From an uncultured Eubacterium sp. (GTDB taxonomy: Bacteria > Bacillota > Clostridia > Oscillospirales > Acutalibacteraceae): DNA of 64,000 bases. The stretch is from the NCBI GenBank assembly GCA_900539325.1, contig UQCC01000002.1:62001-126000 (forward strand), read 5' to 3'. The notes beneath the pieces are model-generated. The model did no database searches and was not told where the DNA came from. It saw only the letters and a list, made by a program, of their open reading frames with translations. Shown here piece after piece: positions 60,261 to 64,000 of the stretch. The translations under genes were made by a program, and so were the position numbers. Position 1 is the first letter of the stretch. Every line of letters begins with the position of its first letter.

Positions 60261-61637
60261 TTAAACCATCTGTTCCGGATGGAAAACTTCGTCAAATCTT
60301 TCTTCTGTAAGGAAGCCGAGTTCTACGCAAGCTTCTTTAAGAGAAATGTTCTTTTTGTATGCAAGCTTTGCTGTCTTTGCCGCATTTTCGTAGCCGATAT
60401 ACGGATTGAGTGCGGTAACAAGCATAAGAGAGTTGTGGAGGTTTGAAGCCATCTTATCCTCGTTTGCCGTGATGCCGACAGCACAGTTGTCATTGAATGA
60501 AATCATAACTTCAGAAAGAAGTCTTACTGACTGTGTGAAGTTGTAAATAATTACAGGCATAAATACATTGAGTTCAAAGTTGCCCTGTGAAGCCGCCATA
60601 CCGATTGCCGTATCGTTGCCGATAACCTGAACCGCAACCATTGTAACAGCCTCGCACTGTGTTGGGTTAACCTTGCCCGGCATAATTGATGAGCCCGGCT
60701 CATTTTCAGGGATTTTGATTTCGCCAAGACCAAGACGAGGACCCGAAGCAAGCCAGCGAACATCGTTTGCAATCTTCATAAGGTCAGCCGCAAGAGCCTT
60801 GAGTGCACCGTGAGCAAACACAATCTCGTCCTTTGAAGTGAGAGCGTGGAACTTGTTTGGTGCTGTGATGAAGTGCTTGCCTGTGATTTCGGTTACAGCC
60901 TCGGCAACCTTAACATCAAAGCCCTTAGGTGCGTTAAGTCCCGTACCTACTGCCGTGCCGCCGAGTGCCAATTCCTTGAGTTCGGGAAGTGCGATTTCAA
61001 GAAGTCGTCTGTCCTTTTCAAGAGAAGATCTCCAACCGCTGATTTCCTGTGAAAATGTGATAGGAGTTGCGTCCTGAAGGTGAGTTCTGCCCGACTTTAC
61101 AATGCCCTGATGCTTTTCTTCAAGCATTTTGAATGTTGCAATAAGCTTGTCAAGAGCAGGGAAAACCTTGTCCTCAATTCCGAGAACAGCGGCAATGCTC
61201 ATAGCTGTCGGGAATGTATCGTTTGATGACTGTGACATATTGATGTCATCATTCGGGTGAAGAATCTTTTTACCTGCAATCTCGTTACCTCTGTTTGCGA
61301 TAACCTCGTTTGCGTTCATATTTGACTGTGTGCCCGAGCCTGTCTGCCAAACAACAAGCGGAAAATGCTCGTTGAGTGCACCGCTCATAACTTCATCGCA
61401 AGCCTGCGAAACAGCGGCAAGTTTTTCATCCGTCATTTTTTCAGGCTTAAGCTGATTGTTTGCAATAGCGGCAGCTTTTTTGAGCACACCGAATGCGTGA
61501 GTGATTTCTCTCGGCATAACCTCGATGCCGACACCGATTTTGAAATTTTCGTGGCTACGCTCGGTTTGTGCTGCCCAATATTTATCGGCAGGCACCTTAA
61601 CCTCGCCCATTGAATCGTGTTCAATACGGTATTCCAT
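60261..61637 (-). CDS. fumC: Class II fumarate hydratase
   Basis: Oxygen-stable fumarase (458 aa) interconverting malate and fumarate. GSGTQSNMNANEV, SGRTHLQDATPI, the aspartase/fumarase signature GSSIMPGKVNPTQ and normal full length are seen. GGAGG precedes the ATG. It is the first gene of the run leading into hdrBCA, 49 bases before hdrB, with a promoter and a Rex-like box upstream. Aspartase is the main alternative, but the malate dehydrogenase-like and fumarate-reductase-like neighbours favour fumarase. Confidence 0.9.
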   Translation of the reverse strand: MEYRIEHDSMGEVKVPADKYWAAQTERSHENFKIGVGIEVMPREITHAFGVLKKAAAIANNQLKPEKMTDEKLAAVSQACDEVMSGALNEHFPLVVWQTGSGTQSNMNANEVIANRGNEIAGKKILHPNDDINMSQSSNDTFPTAMSIAAVLGIEDKVFPALDKLIATFKMLEEKHQGIVKSGRTHLQDATPITFSQEISGWRSSLEKDRRLLEIALPELKELALGGTAVGTGLNAPKGFDVKVAEAVTEITGKHFITAPNKFHALTSKDEIVFAHGALKALAADLMKIANDVRWLASGPRLGLGEIKIPENEPGSSIMPGKVNPTQCEAVTMVAVQVIGNDTAIGMAASQGNFELNVFMPVIIYNFTQSVRLLSEVMISFNDNCAVGITANEDKMASNLHNSLMLVTALNPYIGYENAAKTAKLAYKKNISLKEACVELGFLTEERFDEVFHPEQMV

Positions 61638-61686
61638 AAATGTTTACCTCCTGATAATTATGTGATTATAATTTTTTACTTCTATA

Positions 61687-61715
61687 TTATATATTTCTTA
61701 AATTCCAATATCAAG
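61687..61715 (-). promoter_or_regulatory. promoter of the fumC-hdr-tfr operon
   Basis: Minus-strand TTGATA (61715-61710), 17-bp spacer, TATAAT (61692-61687), about 50 bases before fumC. Confidence 0.75.
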
Positions 61716-61722
61716 AGTTAAT

Positions 61723-61740
61723 TGTTAAAAAAATAACAAT
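61723..61740. promoter_or_regulatory. Rex-like operator upstream of fumC
   Basis: TTGTTAAAAAAATAACAA matches TTGTTAANNNNTTAACAA at all but one defined position and lies seven bases upstream of the -35 box. Rex represses fermentation genes when NADH is low. The rest of the 384-bp gap to the next gene shows only the terminator at 61,978. Confidence 0.6.
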
Positions 61741-61977
61741 TATTACATTTTCAGTTACTTCTACAAAAAAAGCTTTGTGAAAACTTTATTTTTTGTAATT
61801 ATGCCTGTTGAATGATAAAAAATTGCACAACATTGCTCATTTCTTTTACAATTTGCACGAAAACGGTCAAATGATACCGGAAAATTCATCCGCCCGTTAA
61901 ATAATTTTTGTTCCGTAGAGGCAAACTGAATTCATTTGTTATGTCTTTTTAACCCCTCAGTCGTGCATAAAACACAA

Positions 61978-62005
61978 CAGCTCCCCTTGATAACAAGAGG
62001 AGCCG
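61978..62005 (-). terminator. terminator of the malate dehydrogenase-like gene
   Basis: Minus-strand CGGCTCCTCTTG with CAAGGGGAGCTG around TTAT, then TTGTGTTTT. Related to the nrdD terminator. Confidence 0.75.
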
Positions 62006-62021
62006 TAATAAGTTTTGTATA

Positions 62022-62975
62022 TTAGATATTTAATCCTTCGTACGATTCTTTGAGGATGTTGTACGAATTGTGAAGTTTTTCGATTTCATCCTCGGTGAGG
62101 TTGAGAGGAAGAATTTTTCTGACACCGTTGCGGTTGACATAAGCAGGCAAGCCGAGGTAAACATCACGCATACCGTATTCACCGTTAAGTCTTGACGAAA
62201 CCGTGATAACGCTGTTTTCATCACCGAAGATTGCCTTTGTAATTCTTACAAGGCTCATACCGATGCCGTAATAGGTTGCACCTTTAAGCTTAATAACTTC
62301 CGCACCGGAATTTTTAACCTTTTCAATGATATCTTCAATATCCTCACGCTTGTAATCGTTTGCAAATCTCTCGTCGTTGAAGAATTCCTCAACATTTTTT
62401 GTTGAAAGATTAAGCTGGCTGAACGGTACAAACTCGCTGTCGCCGTGCTCGCCGATTACATAACCGTGAACCGAGTGCGGGTCTGCCTGAAAATAATCGC
62501 CGATGAGATAACGAAGTCTTGCAGTGTCAAGCGTTGTGCCCGAACCGATAACTCTGTTTGCCGGGAAGCCCGAAAGTTCATAAGTTACTCTGGTCATAAC
62601 ATCAACCGGGTTTGAAGCAACAAGGAAGATGCCGTTGAAGCCCGAAGCAACAATCTTTGAAATGAAAGACTTGAAGATTTTTACATTTTTGTTAAGCTGG
62701 TCAAAACGGGTTTCGCCCGGCTTTCTTGAACCTGCCGAAGCCGTAATAACAACAAGGTCGGCATAAGCGCAATCCTCAAAAGAGCCTGCACGAATTTTCA
62801 TATGAGAACTTGAAAAGCACAAGCCGTGATTAAGGTCCATAGCTTCACCTTTTGCCTTGTCCTCGTTAATATCAATAAGAATTAACTCATTGCACAAATC
62901 GGAATTAAGAAGAGCATAAGCATAGCTCATACCTACCATGCCGCATCCGACAAGTGCTACTCGTCTGTTTGCCAT
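62022..62975 (-). CDS. LDH-fold dehydrogenase with malate dehydrogenase specificity residue
   Basis: NAD-dependent 2-hydroxyacid dehydrogenase of the lactate/malate family (317 aa). ALVGCGMVGMSYA binds NAD, Asp35 in LILIDIN favours NAD over NADP, and GEHGDSEF holds the catalytic His. In the mobile loop AGSRKPGETR (81-90), Arg84 stands where lactate dehydrogenases have Gln102 (usual ANQKPGETR). Arg at this place is what malate dehydrogenases have, and the Gln-to-Arg exchange is the classic switch of LDH into MDH. Overall similarity is to L-LDH, so lactate activity is not excluded. It lies upstream of fumC in the same direction, with its own Rex-flanked promoter. Confidence 0.85.
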   Translation of the reverse strand: MANRRVALVGCGMVGMSYAYALLNSDLCNELILIDINEDKAKGEAMDLNHGLCFSSSHMKIRAGSFEDCAYADLVVITASAGSRKPGETRFDQLNKNVKIFKSFISKIVASGFNGIFLVASNPVDVMTRVTYELSGFPANRVIGSGTTLDTARLRYLIGDYFQADPHSVHGYVIGEHGDSEFVPFSQLNLSTKNVEEFFNDERFANDYKREDIEDIIEKVKNSGAEVIKLKGATYYGIGMSLVRITKAIFGDENSVITVSSRLNGEYGMRDVYLGLPAYVNRNGVRKILPLNLTEDEIEKLHNSYNILKESYEGLNI

Positions 62976-62999
62976 ATTTATCCCTACTTTCCAATAACA

Positions 63000-63017
63000 T
63001 TGTTAATTATCTAACAA
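63000..63017. promoter_or_regulatory. Rex-like operator over the mdh-like start region
   Basis: TTGTTAATTATCTAACAA matches the Rex consensus at all but one defined position and lies 15-32 bases downstream of the -10 box. Confidence 0.6.
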
Positions 63018-63031
63018 TTTGATTTGTAATA

Positions 63032-63060
63032 ATTTTATATCATAGCAATGTAATTGTCAA
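63032..63060 (-). promoter_or_regulatory. promoter of the mdh-like gene
   Basis: Minus-strand TTGACA (63060-63055), 17-bp spacer, TAAAAT (63037-63032), flanked by Rex-like boxes on both sides. Confidence 0.75.
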
Positions 63061-63071
63061 TATTTTAACAA
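63054..63071. promoter_or_regulatory. Rex-like operator over the mdh-like -35 box
   Basis: Minus-strand TTGTTAAAATATTGACAA matches the Rex consensus at all but one defined position and overlaps the TTGACA element itself. Confidence 0.55.
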
Positions 63072-63080
63072 GTTTTATTA

Positions 63081-63112
63081 AAAAATTCTCCCTTTATAAC
63101 AAAAAGGGAGTT
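63081..63112 (-). terminator. terminator of the DUF3877 gene
   Basis: Minus-strand CTCCCTTT with AAAGGGAG around a 7-nt loop, then AATTTTTT, at the stop codon of the upstream gene. Confidence 0.85.
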
Positions 63113-63644
63113 AAAAATCGAAATCCAAATAGTCATCCTTCATAAAACGATGATAGGTCATACCCAAATCTTCGGTGTCTATGCAGTACCAAAATTCATC
63201 GGGCGTGCCGTCCTCAAAGTAGATGAGATAATCAAATTCGGGGTTGTCGTCTGTTTTTTCGATATGAACATCGTTGCTGTATTTTTTAAACACGGCAATA
63301 ATGCTGTCAATCGTTGCCGACGGCGAGCGAACCTCGTTGATAAAGTTCACCAAAAAATCATCATCGCCGATTAAGCCGTGCACATAGTCCGCACCCTTGG
63401 GCGAAACATCCAGACGATAGCCGACATCGGTTTTTCTGACGGCAATTTCACCGAAAGCGTCCTCGTTTTGCTTTGCAAAATCAAGGAGAACCTGCTGCAA
63501 ATCTTCCTCTTTTACGCCCGGCAAAAGGTGCAAAAGCGAGGGCGTAACATAATTTACGCCCATAGTTACACTTTCGTACCCCAATTTGATTTGAGATTCC
63601 TTAAGTACGCTGATTAAATTTTTCTTTAATACACCGTAATCCAT
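63111..63644 (-). CDS. DUF3877-like protein
   Basis: A 177 aa cytosolic acidic protein. MDYGVLKKNLISVLKESQIK at the N-terminus, LLHLLPGVKEEDL and GYRLDVSPKGADYVHGLI resemble the clostridial DUF3877 family, whose function is unknown. The ATG at 63644 is one base after the stop of the DAHP synthase gene. A longer in-frame reading lies inside that gene and is rejected. No enzymatic motif is visible. Confidence 0.6.
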   Translation of the reverse strand: MDYGVLKKNLISVLKESQIKLGYESVTMGVNYVTPSLLHLLPGVKEEDLQQVLLDFAKQNEDAFGEIAVRKTDVGYRLDVSPKGADYVHGLIGDDDFLVNFINEVRSPSATIDSIIAVFKKYSNDVHIEKTDDNPEFDYLIYFEDGTPDEFWYCIDTEDLGMTYHRFMKDDYLDFDF

Positions 63645-63645
63645 A

Positions 63646-64000
63646 TTACAACTGCTCTGCAATAGTATAAATAAGTTCCTTGGTCTTGTCCCAACCGAGG
63701 CACGGGTCTGTGATTGACTTGCCGTAAACGCCGTCCTCAACCTTTTGAGCACCGTCTTCAATGTAAGATTCAATCATAAAGCCTTTAACCATCTTCTTGA
63801 TGTCATTGCTGTGACGCATTGAATGAAGAACTTCGTTTGCAATACGAACCTGTTCAAGATACTTCTTGCCCGAATTTGAATGGTTTGTGTCAATGATAAC
63901 AGCAGGATTTTTGAAACCGCCGTCACAATACTGTGTACAAAGGTTAATCAAATCCTCATAGTGATAGTTTACATGATTAATACCGTGCTTATCAACGCTG
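63646..64000 (-). CDS. aroF: 3-deoxy-7-phosphoheptulonate synthase, class I (5' end outside window)
   Basis: First enzyme of the shikimate pathway, condensing phosphoenolpyruvate and erythrose-4-phosphate. Only the last 117 residues are inside the window. They contain HGINHVNYHYEDLI, AVIIDTNHSNSGKK with metal and substrate residues, MIESYIEDG and AYGKSITDPCLGWD-like YGKSITDPCLGWD, all specific for the AroF/G/H type. The frame is open to the right edge. The AroF, G or H isozyme type and its feedback amino acid cannot be told. Confidence 0.92.
   Translation of the reverse strand, partial: SVDKHGINHVNYHYEDLINLCTQYCDGGFKNPAVIIDTNHSNSGKKYLEQVRIANEVLHSMRHSNDIKKMVKGFMIESYIEDGAQKVEDGVYGKSITDPCLGWDKTKELIYTIAEQL

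Noticed and set aside
62022..62975. Plain L-lactate dehydrogenase assignment
   Set aside because: The specificity loop has Arg in place of Gln, and the operon neighbours are fumarase and fumarate-reductase-like genes, so malate dehydrogenase is the better prediction.
63645..63773. Longer N-terminus for the DUF3877-like protein
   Set aside because: The extra 43 codons lie entirely within the out-of-frame end of the DAHP synthase gene and have no homology-like features.
1..64000. CRISPR array, prophage, insertion sequence with transposase, rRNA operon
   Set aside because: No regular spaced repeats, no transposase, integrase or phage structural gene and no rRNA sequence was seen; the dispersed element has no coding capacity.

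Overview
The window reads as a chromosomal segment of a strictly anaerobic, low-GC Gram-positive bacterium, most likely a gut member of the Clostridia (Oscillospirales/Ruminococcaceae-like). Evidence is the glycyl-radical anaerobic ribonucleotide reductase NrdD/NrdG, many Fe-S and radical-SAM proteins, the infC-rpmI-rplT operon with a Firmicute-type leader, a T-box leader, strong AGGAGG ribosome sites, archaeal-type ProRS, and candidate Rex and NrdR operators. The genus is inference. I see no phage, plasmid or CRISPR locus.

Layout. 0-7.4 kb: tatD (cut by the left edge), an alpha/beta hydrolase, mscL with a zinc ribbon, a radical-SAM/rsmI/trmN6-like operon, a YdcF-like protein, and infC-rpmI-rplT with a rare ATC start. 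7.4-11.3 kb: iolG-iolD-iolE for myo-inositol breakdown. 11.5-13.3 kb: an unusual accessory pair (DUF4417 protein with extra C-terminal domains, then a barstar-like protein). 13.3-25.9 kb: signal peptidase, a GH36-like glycosidase, nrdD, a two-component system, a cstA-type transporter behind a T-box, GtrA and pyruvyl-transferase surface genes, nrdG. 26-31 kb: gap and hemW, with two AT-rich accessory switches in which an XRE repressor faces a lipoprotein or membrane-protein gene across paired operators. 31-36 kb: typA, glnS, gltX. 36-43.5 kb: the F-type ATP synthase operon, in which delta and alpha are one fused polypeptide. 43.8-51 kb: proS, galE, a choloylglycine-hydrolase-like enzyme, tRNA-Leu(CAA), a PHP protein, a PI-PLC-like protein and an AspT-like transporter.

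The most interesting region is 51.4-63 kb. A ten-gene run (fumC-hdrB-hdrC-hdrA-mvhD/flxD-flxC-like-flxB-like-flxA-like-tfrB-like-tfrA-like) joins fumarase to an HdrABC/Flx-type flavin-based electron-bifurcating complex and to a soluble thiol:fumarate-reductase-like pair. Just upstream is a lactate-dehydrogenase-fold enzyme carrying Arg at the specificity position, which predicts malate dehydrogenase activity. Both transcription units have Rex-like boxes at their promoters. Together they read as a cytoplasmic, NADH-driven, redox-controlled route oxaloacetate to malate to fumarate to succinate, in which fumarate reduction could be coupled by electron bifurcation to ferredoxin reduction. An AspT-like exchanger lies directly downstream.

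A dispersed 230-330 bp element with imperfect terminal inverted repeats occurs in three full copies and one fragment (21.1, 36.9, 46.4 and 47.7 kb). Each full copy carries a 15-bp-stem, 5-nt-loop hairpin whose sequence differs between copies while pairing is kept. All copies sit at gene ends, where they probably act as portable bidirectional terminators.
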